A stretch of 61,303 bases of DNA, from assembly GCA_902623185.1 (NCBI GenBank), contig CACNSW010000006.1, forward strand, positions 1 through 61,303. The letters are read 5' to 3'. Made by a program: the position numbers and the translations under genes. The DNA is from an uncultured SAR116 cluster alpha proteobacterium. Its GTDB lineage: Bacteria; Pseudomonadota; Alphaproteobacteria; Puniceispirillales; Puniceispirillaceae. The notes under the pieces are model-generated. The model did no database searches, was not told the origin of the DNA, and saw nothing but the letters and a program-made list of their open reading frames with translations. Positions 17,217 to 26,053 of the stretch are shown here, piece after piece (within the stretch, counting starts at the first letter, position 1; every line of letters starts with the position of its first letter).

Positions 17217-18632
17217 TTACTGATGTATAACCCTGTCATAGGCGTCTAAAACGGATTCGTGAATAGCTTCAGATAGCGTCGGATGTGGAAAAATCGTTTC
17301 CATCAGTTCTGCTTCGGTAGTTTCCAGCTTCATCGCAATCGCAAATCCTTGGATCATTTCTGTAACCTCCGGTCCAATAAGATGTGCACCGATAAGCTCG
17401 CCTGTTTCAGCGTTGAAGATCGTTTTTACCATGCCATCCGGTTCACCTATGGCGATGGCCTTGCCGTTCGCCATAAAGCTGAATTTGCCTATCTTGATTG
17501 GCAACATAGCGGCTTGCGCAGCGGCCTCGGTCAGCCCGATAGAAGCAATCTGAGGTCGGCAATAGGTGCACCCAGGAACCGCGACCTTGGCGATTGGATG
17601 AACATCCTTTTGGCCCATAATACTATTGACACAAATCATAGCTTCATGGCTTGCCTTATGGGCAAGCCATGGTGCACCGGTGACATCTCCTATGGCATGG
17701 ATTCCTGCAATGTTAGTGGCCATAAAAGGATCGGTCACGATATGGCCTCCCTCGGTTTTTACGCCGACCCGCTCAAGGTTGAGGCCATCAATATTTCCTG
17801 TGATGCCGGTTGCAATTACTGTAATCTCGCCATCGACTTTATCGGTCTTGCCACCCTTCTGATATGTTACTGATACGCCTCTTTGACCTGTCTTTACACT
17901 GGAAACAGAAGCGCCTGTCAGAATAGCTATGCCGCGCTTCTCAAACTGTTTTCGTGCTGCGGTGGCGATATCGGCATCTTCGACTGGCAGGATCTGTTCC
18001 TGCATCTCAAGGACCGTTACTTTCGCACCCATATCATTATAAAAGCTAGCAAACTCGATGCCAATAGCGCCAGAACCGACCACTACCACCGAGGTTATGC
18101 CTCGGTCGTTACTTAGCGCTTCACGGTAAGTCAGAATTCGCTCCCCATCTGGCTTGATGTGTGACGGACAGTGCGCGCGCGCGCCAGTAGCTAAGATTAC
18201 GTCCTTTGCTAGAAGTATGGTGGAGGAATCCGCAATTATGACCTCTCGCTGCGCATCTCGTAACGCCCCAAGCGATGCACTACCCTTCACAACTCTAACC
18301 TTGTTCTTGCGCATAAGATGATCGATTCCGTTTGAAAGTTGCGATGCCACCCTTCGCGAGCGGGCCATTACTGCGCCCATATCAATATCGACGGTACCGT
18401 TTAGCCTCATGCCGTATTCATCGAGGTTATTCATCGTATGCCTGACCTCGGCTGATTTCAGAAGCGCCTTTGTTGGGATACAACCCCAGTTCAGGCAAAT
18501 ACCTCCCATATCCTCACGCTCGACAATCGCAACGCTAGCGCCAAGTTGGCTGGCACGGATTGCTGCCACATACCCGCCTGGGCCGCCGCCGATTACTACA
18601 ATATCGAAAGACTCAGTGGCTGGCGTTGCCAT
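17217..18632 (-). CDS. lpdA: Dihydrolipoyl dehydrogenase (E3)
   Basis: A 471-residue flavoprotein that reoxidises dihydrolipoyl groups with NAD. The FAD motif VVIGGGPGGYVAAIRA, the redox disulfide GGICLNWGCIPTK (Cys46 and Cys51), the NAD motif VVVVGSGAIGIEFASFY and the C-terminal His-Glu pair (FPHPTLSEAIHE) are all present. It is the likely E3 partner of the E1 alpha/E1 beta/E2 operon at 24-28.5 kb, which lacks its own E3. It is first in a minus-strand unit with the class I aldolase and an FGGY kinase. No lipoyl domain is fused to its N-terminus. Confidence 0.93.
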   Translation of the reverse strand: MATPATESFDIVVIGGGPGGYVAAIRASQLGASVAIVEREDMGGICLNWGCIPTKALLKSAEVRHTMNNLDEYGMRLNGTVDIDMGAVMARSRRVASQLSNGIDHLMRKNKVRVVKGSASLGALRDAQREVIIADSSTILLAKDVILATGARAHCPSHIKPDGERILTYREALSNDRGITSVVVVGSGAIGIEFASFYNDMGAKVTVLEMQEQILPVEDADIATAARKQFEKRGIAILTGASVSSVKTGQRGVSVTYQKGGKTDKVDGEITVIATGITGNIDGLNLERVGVKTEGGHIVTDPFMATNIAGIHAIGDVTGAPWLAHKASHEAMICVNSIMGQKDVHPIAKVAVPGCTYCRPQIASIGLTEAAAQAAMLPIKIGKFSFMANGKAIAIGEPDGMVKTIFNAETGELIGAHLIGPEVTEMIQGFAIAMKLETTEAELMETIFPHPTLSEAIHESVLDAYDRVIHQ

Positions 18633-19030
18633 GGCATTGTCTCCATTGCTGGTATTCTGACTGATTGCTTTTGTAAATTAGTTACATAAAATTTGTCCTC
18701 ATGCAAAGGTAAAAGTACGGGCGACTGTCTGCGAAGTAATGTTGGTTGGTGATATTGAAGTTGGTGGGGCAGGGTGGATACAATTTAGAGAAATAGGTTG
18801 TTCAAAAAACCAAGTTGAGAAATACTATTTTGATATCTCAGGTGGTATAAAAAAATATGACGCTGGTATCGTGCTGAGTTTAGCTTGGGATTATGCGCTG
18901 GGATTCTGTGTGTGCATCTATGTAAATAATTTTCAAAATTTTGCGATCTTACTGCTGACGAATATAACGGTGTGCTTGAGCATATTATATCTGGAAGTTT
19001 GGCTATATTATTTTGCAAGTGGGAAAATTG
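18633..19030. other. Intergenic, divergent promoter region of lpdA and the HAD gene
   Basis: About 400 AT-rich nt. A plus-strand frame at 18739-19038 could encode 99 residues with a hydrophobic C-terminal half. It has no recognisable motif, no good ribosome site, and it overlaps the next gene, so I do not call it. Promoters for both divergent units must lie here, but I see no clear boxes. Confidence 0.45.
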
Positions 19031-19726
19031 ATGAGTGAAGTGGGCAAGGATAGGTTACGCGGGAATATAAATGGAATGTTATTCGATCTCGACGGCACTC
19101 TGGTGGACACGTCACCGGATATTGCCAAAGCGCTGAACACAGCACTACGTGAGGCGGGTCAAGTCACCTTGCCGTTTGCAGACGTAACCATGATGATTGG
19201 TGGTGGCATTCCATCGCTTGTTGCTCGGGCAATCGAACGGGTAGGGGCCAGCAAATCGCTTCAGGATACCCTTGTTGACCGTATGTTCCACCATTACGGT
19301 AACGGGTTCTGCGTTAATTCTCGCCTTATGGCCGGTGTACCTGAATGCCTTTTTGCGCTGAAGCGCCTTGGTTTGCCAATGGCTGTTTGTACAAACAAGG
19401 ATCAGGTTATTGCCGAAAAAATCATTGGTGCGTTGGGTATCAATCATTATTTTGTTGCGCTGGTTGGACAACAGCCCGACGTGCCGAAAAAACCTGATCC
19501 AACAATGCTTACACTTGCAGCTGAGAGAATTGGCTGCACAACCGATACCGTTGTGTTGGTAGGTGACTCAGATGTCGATGCAACAGCGGCACGCGCTGCG
19601 GGTATACCATCAGTCATTGTGCGGAATGGTTACTTTTTTGGAAATTACGAATCTCTTTGCGCCGATTTCCTGATCGATGACATGGCTGGCTTGATGCCGC
19701 TTTTACCGACGCTGAATCTTGTTTAG
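19031..19726 (+). CDS. gph: HAD-superfamily phosphatase, phosphoglycolate phosphatase-like
   Basis: About 231 residues of a class I HAD phosphatase. Motif I is MLFDLDGTLVDTSPDIAKAL, motif II VCTNK, the motif III Lys lies in KKPDPTML and motif IV is VLVGDSDVDATAARAAG. The Gph signature (DTSPDI and GGG near residue 55) supports 2-phosphoglycolate or a small sugar phosphate as substrate. I prefer the ATG at 19031, which has GGGA about 7 nt upstream; a TTG at 19013 is in frame. In this setting it could dephosphorylate an intermediate of the sugar pathway, or clear phosphoglycolate as elsewhere. Convergent with the next kinase, 13 nt apart. Confidence 0.85.
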   Translation: MSEVGKDRLRGNINGMLFDLDGTLVDTSPDIAKALNTALREAGQVTLPFADVTMMIGGGIPSLVARAIERVGASKSLQDTLVDRMFHHYGNGFCVNSRLMAGVPECLFALKRLGLPMAVCTNKDQVIAEKIIGALGINHYFVALVGQQPDVPKKPDPTMLTLAAERIGCTTDTVVLVGDSDVDATAARAAGIPSVIVRNGYFFGNYESLCADFLIDDMAGLMPLLPTLNLV

Positions 19727-19739
19727 CCTTTTGTTCTAT

Positions 19740-21236
19740 TCAGCGCCGGATGCTGCGCAACGCCGGATACAAGGCCTTGTAGTCCTTAATCAGATCGCGG
19801 TAGATCGAGTGTCTTTCTGGGTTGGGCTCAATTCGACGTTCGATCTGCACCATTGCGTCAGCTGCTTGCTCGAAGTTAGAAAAGGCGCCGCTACAGATTC
19901 CGGCAAGCATCGCGCTACCAAGCGCAGGGGCGTCGGCAACTCTTGTCTTGATAATAGGTAGGTTGCTTATGTCAGAATGGATCTGCATCCACAACTCCGA
20001 ATTCGTGGCTCCGCCGCAGATAACCATCTCGCTTGGGGTGAAACCGCTAACACGAAAATTATCAAGGATGAGTTCCGTTCCGTAGCTGATGCCTTCCATG
20101 AGCGCCCGAAAGATATGACCACGCGAATGGCTGAGCGACAGCCCATTTATGCATCCACGAGATGCAGCATCAGTAAAAGGTGTTCGGTTGCCTTGGAAAT
20201 GATCGAGCACAACAAGGCCGTCGGCACCTGGTGCTATGGCTGCTGCCTCTTTATTGAGGCTTGACATGTCTGGTTCTCCAATCATTCTGTGAAACCAAGC
20301 GATAATTGAACCGGTCGAAGTCTGGCCGCCCTCTATTACATGCTGCCCGGGTCGAAGTGCACTGTTGTATGTACCCCAGATCCCTTCACCATGAAGAGCG
20401 CTGTCGGTATTCCCAAGATGCAGGTGGGAGGAGCCCGTGATAAAGGCAAGTTGACCGGTTTTGACCACGCCAAGGCCCAGCATAGCGATGAAGGCATCGG
20501 CGCCGCCTTGGGCAACACTCGTCCCAGGATTAAGCCCAAGATGTTCTGCAGCTTCCGGGGTTAACCCGCCAATTGCTTCGCCAAGGTCAAGAACATCTGA
20601 TGGCCATTTTTCCACCAGCTCAGGAATGGAGAGCGCGCTCAGAAGGTCAATCGGAAACCCACCCTTATCGGCACGGTAATGCCAGCGGATGGAGGCATTG
20701 TTAACGCTTGCGACCATTTCACCGGTCAACTTGTAGTTCAAGTAATCCTGGTACTCGCAGATAACGGCTGCCTGTTCCCAGATTTCAGGCTGGTTTCGAT
20801 TGATCCATAGGCTCTTGGACAGCATCCATTCCGCCGAAACAGGACCCTTGCCCCCATTGTTGACCTCAAGCGCTGCGTCACCCGTAGCAAGCACTGCGTC
20901 CGCCTCGGCATCGGCACGTACATCCATCCAAATTATGGCGTCCCTTAATGGGCGCATCTCTGTATCCAGTGCTACCACCGAACAACAGGTTGTATCTGCC
21001 GCAAGGCCCAGGATGTCATCCTTACTGATGCCGCTCTCGAAAAGGGCATGTTTCATCGCCAAACCGAGCGACCGCCACCACTCATCGGGGCTCTGTTCTG
21101 CTCGGCCAGGTTGAGGGAAACGTGTCTCATATTTCTCGGCTGCAAATACCACCGGGGTACCATCAAGCGTAAAAATGCCGACTCGAATGCCCTCGGTACC
21201 ACCGTCAATACCTACTACATATTTGTTGTAAGTCAT
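19740..21236 (-). CDS. FGGY-family carbohydrate kinase, ribulokinase-like
   Basis: A 498-residue FGGY kinase. The N-terminus YVVGIDGGTEGIRVGIFTLDG binds ATP/Mg. The segments AADTTCCSVVALD, IIWMDVRADAEAD and CEYQDYLNYKLTGE resemble the ribulokinase/YoaC side of the family, and GGATNSELWMQIHSDIS is the second phosphate loop. It would phosphorylate a ketose or a polyol. GGAAG precedes the ATG. It is the last gene of the minus-strand unit RpiR regulator, SDR, SDR, kinase (gaps of 1, 10 and 61 nt), so its expression is probably tied to the regulator. Confidence 0.87.
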   Translation of the reverse strand: MTYNKYVVGIDGGTEGIRVGIFTLDGTPVVFAAEKYETRFPQPGRAEQSPDEWWRSLGLAMKHALFESGISKDDILGLAADTTCCSVVALDTEMRPLRDAIIWMDVRADAEADAVLATGDAALEVNNGGKGPVSAEWMLSKSLWINRNQPEIWEQAAVICEYQDYLNYKLTGEMVASVNNASIRWHYRADKGGFPIDLLSALSIPELVEKWPSDVLDLGEAIGGLTPEAAEHLGLNPGTSVAQGGADAFIAMLGLGVVKTGQLAFITGSSHLHLGNTDSALHGEGIWGTYNSALRPGQHVIEGGQTSTGSIIAWFHRMIGEPDMSSLNKEAAAIAPGADGLVVLDHFQGNRTPFTDAASRGCINGLSLSHSRGHIFRALMEGISYGTELILDNFRVSGFTPSEMVICGGATNSELWMQIHSDISNLPIIKTRVADAPALGSAMLAGICSGAFSNFEQAADAMVQIERRIEPNPERHSIYRDLIKDYKALYPALRSIRR

Positions 21237-21297
21237 GATTTGACTTCCTTTTTACCTCATTATTTTCATCATCCAATCTGGACAGAGAATCTATGGC

Positions 21298-22065
21298 TTA
21301 GGGCATGAGGCTCCCGCCATTTACCTCAATGACTTGACCAGTGATATAGCTACTGGCACCCGCATGGGCTAAAAACAAATAGGCCGATGTACAATCTGCC
21401 GCTTCGCCAAGTCGGCCAATTGGAATAGACAGAGTTGTGGCAGCAAGCTTTTCTGGGGTTGAATAACGAACGTGAAAATCTGTCATGATGGTGCCTGGCG
21501 AGACCGCGTTAACACGGATCCCTTGCGGTGCCAATTCACGTGCGCTCGATCTAGTGAAGGTCGAAACAAAAGCCTTAGCGCTACTGTAGACGCTTGATCC
21601 GGGAGAGCCCCCAGTTCGCGCTGAGATGGATGTAGTGTTGATTATCGAGGCCTGTGACGACTCGCTAAGTGCCGGAATCGCTGCAATGCTCGCTTCAACA
21701 AGCGAGGTGGCATTCAGATCAACGATTTGGCGATACATCTGAGGGGTGAGATCAGTGATTGGATTGCGTCCCATCATCGTACCCGCATTGTTGATGAGGC
21801 AGTCAAGTCCTCCCAGGTATTCGGCCGCCGTACTTACGATTTTGGCGGCTGTGCCTTCCTTTTGGAAGTCACCAGCCAATGGGAACACAACCCCAGCACC
21901 TTCGCCATATTGTTTTGCATCTGGTTCTGCGGTGCCATGGACAGCGATATCGGCGCCAAGCTGACGTAGTGCCATTGCGACATTATGACCGATACCTCTC
22001 GACGAGCCAGTGATCAGTACTCTATAGCCAGAAAAGGCGTTCGCATCGAATATCTGCATGGTCAT
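21298..22065 (-). CDS. Short-chain dehydrogenase/reductase (SDR), second of pair
   Basis: A classical SDR of about 255 residues. The cofactor motif is VLITGSSRGIGHNVAMAL, followed by NNAGTMMG, the catalytic Ser (NTTSISARTG) and the Tyr-x-x-x-Lys in SSVYSSAKAF; the C-terminal substrate lid has VSPGTIMTDF. It likely interconverts a hydroxyl and a ketone on the sugar or polyol. I chose the ATG at 22065 (MTMQIFDA) because GGAG lies just upstream and the preceding SDR stops 10 nt before it. The longer frame would overlap that gene by 53 nt. Confidence 0.87.
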   Translation of the reverse strand: MTMQIFDANAFSGYRVLITGSSRGIGHNVAMALRQLGADIAVHGTAEPDAKQYGEGAGVVFPLAGDFQKEGTAAKIVSTAAEYLGGLDCLINNAGTMMGRNPITDLTPQMYRQIVDLNATSLVEASIAAIPALSESSQASIINTTSISARTGGSPGSSVYSSAKAFVSTFTRSSARELAPQGIRVNAVSPGTIMTDFHVRYSTPEKLAATTLSIPIGRLGEAADCTSAYLFLAHAGASSYITGQVIEVNGGSLMP

Positions 22066-22075
22066 GCTCCATTTT

Positions 22076-22783
22076 TCAAATAGGTTGTGGCAGACTGACC
22101 TTGCAGAAGTGTTCGGACGAGAAGTCATAGATGTGACCTGTATGGGTCACATCATTGGCTAGAAGTTTGAGCACAGCTGGTGCCAGAACATCGGGTGTTG
22201 GCAAGGTCATTGGGTTTTCGTCGGGGACTGCTGCAGCACGCATTTCTGTGCGCATCGGACCTGGACTAAACAGATTCACCTTAAGATCGGTATCAGCCAT
22301 TTCGCTTGCAAAGGCCATAACCAAAGCATCAAGACCGGCCTTTGAGACGGAATAAGCGCTCCATTCAGGTTTTCCTTTGTAGGCGGAGCGCGACGTCATA
22401 AAAACGCTACGGCTAGCACCTGCCGCAATTAGGCGTTCGCGCAGGTGACGCAAAATAATATAATTGGCAGTGACATTTACAAACTGAGTGTCTAGCCAGA
22501 TGTTCTCTTCTCCTTCCTCAATTCGGCAGATTTCGCCAAGAAGTCCAGCATTGCCAATCAACCCGTTTAAGCTGTCTGGCATTTGACGGCAGAACTCAGC
22601 GATGGATTCGCGGTCCCGGAGATCGACACTATAATTCTGAACGTTAGCATGATCCATGCCATCTCTGGCGTTGCGCTGTGCCGATATAACGACTGCCCCT
22701 ACCGCTGCTAGTGCTTCTACAATAGCCCGCCCCAAACCCCGGCTCCCGCCCGTCACGATATATCGTTTGCCTTGCAGATCCAT
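22076..22783 (-). CDS. Short-chain dehydrogenase/reductase (SDR), first of pair
   Basis: A 235-residue SDR. YIVTGGSRGLGRAIVEAL binds the nucleotide; GLIGNAGLLG, FMTSRSAY (Ser) and YSVSKAGLDAL (Tyr-x-x-x-Lys) give the active site. The ATG at 22783 directly follows the regulator stop (TAG-C-ATG) and has AAGGA at normal spacing, so it is translationally coupled to the regulator. A GTG 15 nt upstream is in frame but less likely. It is divergent in sequence from the next SDR, so the pair probably performs two different oxidations rather than being a duplication. Confidence 0.87.
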   Translation of the reverse strand: MDLQGKRYIVTGGSRGLGRAIVEALAAVGAVVISAQRNARDGMDHANVQNYSVDLRDRESIAEFCRQMPDSLNGLIGNAGLLGEICRIEEGEENIWLDTQFVNVTANYIILRHLRERLIAAGASRSVFMTSRSAYKGKPEWSAYSVSKAGLDALVMAFASEMADTDLKVNLFSPGPMRTEMRAAAVPDENPMTLPTPDVLAPAVLKLLANDVTHTGHIYDFSSEHFCKVSLPQPI

Positions 22784-22784
22784 G

Positions 22785-23672
22785 CTAATATCCTTCACTC
22801 CGATCCAAATAATAGTGTTGCAAAATCTTCGAATTTCTCTCTAGACTGGCTTTGGCTGTATCAAAATTCTTTATAACGAGCATCAGAAAAAGCACGTTCA
22901 CAATGAAGAGCTGAGCGATTCTGCCCTCTAGAAAGTCGCCATAAAGCGGTGTCATCTGATTAGCGGTAACACTACTCAAGATGCAATGTCGTGAGTTCTT
23001 TGCTACTGGGGATACCGGGTTGCTTGTTACTGATACGGTGTTAGCGCCGAGCCTTGAGGCAACGCTGAGGGTGTTGGCAACCGAAGGTGTTGTACCAGTG
23101 AAAGATATACCCACCACAAGGGTCTCCATTGGTGACATTGAAGAAGAAATCAGTTGTGAATAGCCATCACTTTGTGCCGAGCAATGAATGCCGATCTTCG
23201 TCAGCAGATGGACTGCCTCGACACACAGGGCATAACTGCCACCAACGCCGACAAAGACAACATGATTGGCGTCAAGAATGGCGTCCACCACATCGGCAAA
23301 AACCTTCTGGTCAAAAAGGTCATGAGTCTTTTCCAATGCTACAATCTGAGAATGCAGCAAACGCTTGCAAACTGTTGTTGGGTCATCCGCTAGGGTTATG
23401 TCCTCAGGGACATTCTTAACAAATTGGCCGCTTCCCTGTTTAGCTTGCTCGGCAATAGAAAGTTTCAGGTCCTGGAAATTTGCGTATTCCAGTTTTCGAC
23501 AAAGACGGCTAATAGTTGCCACACTGGTGCCAAGCTGTTCAGCAAGCTGGGAAATCGTGCCATCAAGGCGGGTTGCTGAATTTTTCGCGAGGTATGTCGC
23601 TACTTTTTTTTCGGATTTTTGCAACGAATCAAAATTTTTCTCGATTCGCTTTATCAGTGAAGCACTTCCCAT
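22785..23672 (-). CDS. RpiR/MurR-family transcriptional regulator with SIS domain
   Basis: A regulator of about 295 residues. The N-terminal RpiR helix-turn-helix is visible (DGTISQLAEQLGTSVATISR, then LCRKLEYANFQDLKLSI). The C-terminal SIS sugar-phosphate-binding domain has VVFVGVGGSYALCVEAV and VVGISFTGTTPSV. Such proteins sense a phosphorylated sugar and control the linked catabolic genes. I chose the ATG at 23672 (MGSASLIKRIEKNF), since the domain begins there and GGGA precedes it; the open frame extends 39 codons further without domain similarity. It heads the minus unit with two SDRs and a kinase and is divergent from the E1 operon. An inverted-repeat pair in the gap is its likely operator. 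Confidence 0.88.
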   Translation of the reverse strand: MGSASLIKRIEKNFDSLQKSEKKVATYLAKNSATRLDGTISQLAEQLGTSVATISRLCRKLEYANFQDLKLSIAEQAKQGSGQFVKNVPEDITLADDPTTVCKRLLHSQIVALEKTHDLFDQKVFADVVDAILDANHVVFVGVGGSYALCVEAVHLLTKIGIHCSAQSDGYSQLISSSMSPMETLVVGISFTGTTPSVANTLSVASRLGANTVSVTSNPVSPVAKNSRHCILSSVTANQMTPLYGDFLEGRIAQLFIVNVLFLMLVIKNFDTAKASLERNSKILQHYYLDRSEGY

Positions 23673-23797
23673 TATCCATTCCCAAGCGATTTTTTGCGAT
23701 ATGGTAAGGCGTTTTGGAAAACAATTACCAGATTTGACCCCTGTGCGTGTTCTAAAGGAACCAACGTAATAACATTGTAAGTCAACCATAAGATTTT

Positions 23798-23825
23798 TTG
23801 TAAAAAATTTTTGAAAACCGTTCCA
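23798..23825 (-). promoter_or_regulatory. Left copy of long inverted repeat, candidate RpiR operator
   Basis: Read on the minus strand this segment begins TGGAA and ends ATTTTTTACAA. It matches the plus-strand segment at 23924-23949 (same ends, inner TTTC-aaa/gaaa core; one 17-nt block agrees at 16 of 17 positions). It lies 126 nt upstream of the chosen regulator start. The mirror-image placement on both sides of the divergent promoter fits one repressor controlling both units. Confidence 0.5.
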
Positions 23826-23923
23826 AAAAATTTAACTGAAAAAAAATAAGTAATAAATACAGTATGATAATGCCTTATTGCTACTCTTTATTTTTTTCTT
23901 TTATCACCTTTCATCTCAACGAA

Positions 23924-23949
23924 TGGAAAATTTCGAAAATTTTTTACAA
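23924..23949 (+). promoter_or_regulatory. Right copy of long inverted repeat, candidate RpiR operator
   Basis: Partner of the copy at 23798-23825, about 98 nt away and in opposite orientation. A -35-like TTGACA follows at 23956-23961, just before the E1 alpha gene. The -10 box is not clear. The region is AT-rich, so some similarity could arise by chance, but the shared TGGAA and TTTTTTACAA ends with the same order argue against that. Confidence 0.5.
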
Positions 23950-24005
23950 GGAATATTGACATTCAACCGGATTAAATTAGCGTAACTACAGAGGTTAGAT
24001 AATTT

Positions 24006-24998
24006 ATGGGTGGGGAACTGATGGCTCGAAAAAAAAACTCGATTGACACCGAGGTGCTGAAAAAAATTTACCGCACTGTATCTCGGATACGGCATTTCGA
24101 GGAGCAGGGAATCAAACTTTACCGACAAGGACTAATCAAAGGGTATTTCCATCCCTATCTTGGCCAAGAAGGAATTGCTGCTGGTGTTTGTGCCGGGCTC
24201 CTTCCTGGCGACAATATCGCCTCAACACACCGCGGCCATGGGCATTGCATCGCTCACGGGGCCGAAGTGAAGGGCATGGTGGCGGAACTCCTTGGCCGAA
24301 GAGATGGATATTGTAAGGGCTACGGTGGATCCATGCATATCGCCGACATTCAAAACGGCAATCTTGGAGCCAATGGTATTGTTGGCGCCGGATCCCCGCT
24401 TGGCGTGGGTGCAGCGCTTGCCTCACAGATAATCGGCGACGGGAAGGTAACCGTGACCTTTTCAACTGACGGAGGCACTAATAACGGGACCTTCCTTGAG
24501 TCACTGAACATGGCTGCGATTTGGAACCTGCCTTTTGTTTTGGTTGTTGAAAACAACCAATATGCGGTGTCGACTCCCATTTCTGAAGCAACCCGTGATA
24601 CTGAGCTCTACAAACGTGGTGAAGCTATTGGCGTGGAAAGCCATCGTGTTGATGGCAATGACCCTATCGAAGTCTACGAGGTTACGTCCAGGGCTATTGA
24701 AAAATGTCGCAAGGGTGAAGGGCCAATAATGATCGAGGCGGTGACCTACCGCCATGCGGGCCACCATGTGAATGACCCCGGTGCTTACATGCCAGAAGAT
24801 CGGTTGGAATACTATAAGGGCATAGACCCGATTATACGTGGTCGCAAGGCGCTGAAGGACATGGCAGGCCTAAGCGACACGGAGATTGATGCCATTGATC
24901 AGGAAGTTTATGACGAATATGAAGAAGCGTTGGAGTTCGCAAAGGCGAGTGGAGAAGTTACAGCAGAAGAATTTCACGAATTTGCAATGGGCTACTGA
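24006..24998 (+). CDS. Thiamine-diphosphate-dependent E1 alpha subunit, acetoin dehydrogenase-like
   Basis: A 330-residue subunit of a two-chain E1 in a 2-oxo-acid/acetoin dehydrogenase complex. The HRGHGHCIAHG segment near 76-85, the GGSMHI phosphorylation-loop region and the TPP motif ending in VVENNQYAVST are present. The length (about 330) fits acetoin dehydrogenase AcoA better than pyruvate E1 alpha (about 340-370). The canonical Gly-Asp-Gly start of the TPP motif reads STDGGTNNG (Thr154-Asp155-Gly156). The Mg-binding Asp and Asn are kept, but the first Gly is replaced. The frame starts with ATG at 24006; an ATG at 24021 after GGTGGGG is equally likely. It leads the operon E1 alpha, E1 beta, transaldolase-like, E2. 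Confidence 0.87.
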   Translation: MGGELMARKKNSIDTEVLKKIYRTVSRIRHFEEQGIKLYRQGLIKGYFHPYLGQEGIAAGVCAGLLPGDNIASTHRGHGHCIAHGAEVKGMVAELLGRRDGYCKGYGGSMHIADIQNGNLGANGIVGAGSPLGVGAALASQIIGDGKVTVTFSTDGGTNNGTFLESLNMAAIWNLPFVLVVENNQYAVSTPISEATRDTELYKRGEAIGVESHRVDGNDPIEVYEVTSRAIEKCRKGEGPIMIEAVTYRHAGHHVNDPGAYMPEDRLEYYKGIDPIIRGRKALKDMAGLSDTEIDAIDQEVYDEYEEALEFAKASGEVTAEEFHEFAMGY

Positions 24999-25049
24999 CC
25001 AGCATCAAGAGCTGTTTAATAAATAGAAGAATTAGTCTTGAGGGGAAAA

Positions 25050-26036
25050 ATGAGCGCTAGAGAAATCATGTATAGGGACGCACTTCGCGAGGCTCTCGAT
25101 CATGAGATGAGTGTCAATCCAGCTGTATTTATTATTGGCGAAGGGATCGCTGAGCGAGGCGGCTCCTATAAGGTCACAGAGGGGCTCCTCGATAAATACG
25201 GCCCACAACGGGTTCGTGATACGCCGATTTCAGAAGCATCAATGATTGGTGCTGGTGTTGGAGCGGCCATTGCTGGCGCACGACCGATCACAGAAATTCT
25301 TTATATTGACTTCGCCATGCTAGGCATGGATCAGATAGTTAATCAGGCGGCAAAGTTCCGTCTGATGACTGGCGACCGCGGTAGCGTGCCTTTTGTGATG
25401 CGTACGCAGGGTGGTGCAGGTGGTGCAGTTGCGGCGCAGCACTCGCAGAGCTTAGAAGCGTTGTTCTATCACATCCCTGGATTGCGTGTGGTGATGCCCT
25501 CGACACCTTATGATGCCAAGGGGCTGCTGACGCATTCGCTTCGTCAAGACCATCCTGTGATGTTCCTCGAGCACAAGCATCTTTACATGACAAAGGGCAT
25601 GGTGCCGGAGAATGATTACGAAATTGAGTTTGGCCAGGCTGAGGTAATGACAGAGGGCGAAGACGTCACGATTGTCGCCTGGTCGCATATGTTACTTAAG
25701 GCGATGGAGGCAGCAGAGACACTGACTGCCGAAAACGTCGGGGTAGAGGTCATCAATTTGAGGACACTATCGCCACTCGACACAGATACTATAATGGCGT
25801 CGGTGGCAAAAACTAACCGTGTGGTGATTGCTCAGGAGGCCGTGCGTCGCGGTGGAGTCGCTTCCGATATCGCTTCCTACATCCAGGAGGAGGAGTTTTA
25901 CAGTCTTGACGCACCGATCGAGATAGTCGCCGGGCTAAACATTCCTATTCCTTTCAACCTGAGTCTTGAAAAAGCTTCAGTGCCGCAGGCACAAGATATC
26001 GTAGCCGCTGCAAAACGTACCCTTGAGCACGCTTAG
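25050..26036 (+). CDS. Thiamine-diphosphate-dependent E1 beta subunit, acetoin/pyruvate dehydrogenase-like
   Basis: A 328-residue transketolase-like beta chain that forms the E1 heterotetramer with the gene before it. Visible marks are IIGEGIAERGGSYKVTEGL, DTPISEASMIGAGVGAAIAG, RTQGGAGGAVAAQHSQSLEA (substrate-channel His and Gln) and, in the C-terminal domain, VVIAQEAVRRGGVASDIASY. The start ATG at 25050 has GAGGGG 6 nt upstream; the frame extends 4 codons further to a TTG. Size and motifs fit AcoB/PdhB of two-chain E1 enzymes. Its substrate cannot be told from acetoin, pyruvate or another ketol. Confidence 0.88.
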   Translation: MSAREIMYRDALREALDHEMSVNPAVFIIGEGIAERGGSYKVTEGLLDKYGPQRVRDTPISEASMIGAGVGAAIAGARPITEILYIDFAMLGMDQIVNQAAKFRLMTGDRGSVPFVMRTQGGAGGAVAAQHSQSLEALFYHIPGLRVVMPSTPYDAKGLLTHSLRQDHPVMFLEHKHLYMTKGMVPENDYEIEFGQAEVMTEGEDVTIVAWSHMLLKAMEAAETLTAENVGVEVINLRTLSPLDTDTIMASVAKTNRVVIAQEAVRRGGVASDIASYIQEEEFYSLDAPIEIVAGLNIPIPFNLSLEKASVPQAQDIVAAAKRTLEHA

Positions 26037-26053
26037 AGAGATAACGTTACGAG

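Noticed and set aside
18739-19038. 99-codon plus-strand frame before the HAD gene
   Set aside because: No motif, no convincing ribosome site, overlaps the next gene, and the sequence has the AT-rich look of non-coding DNA.
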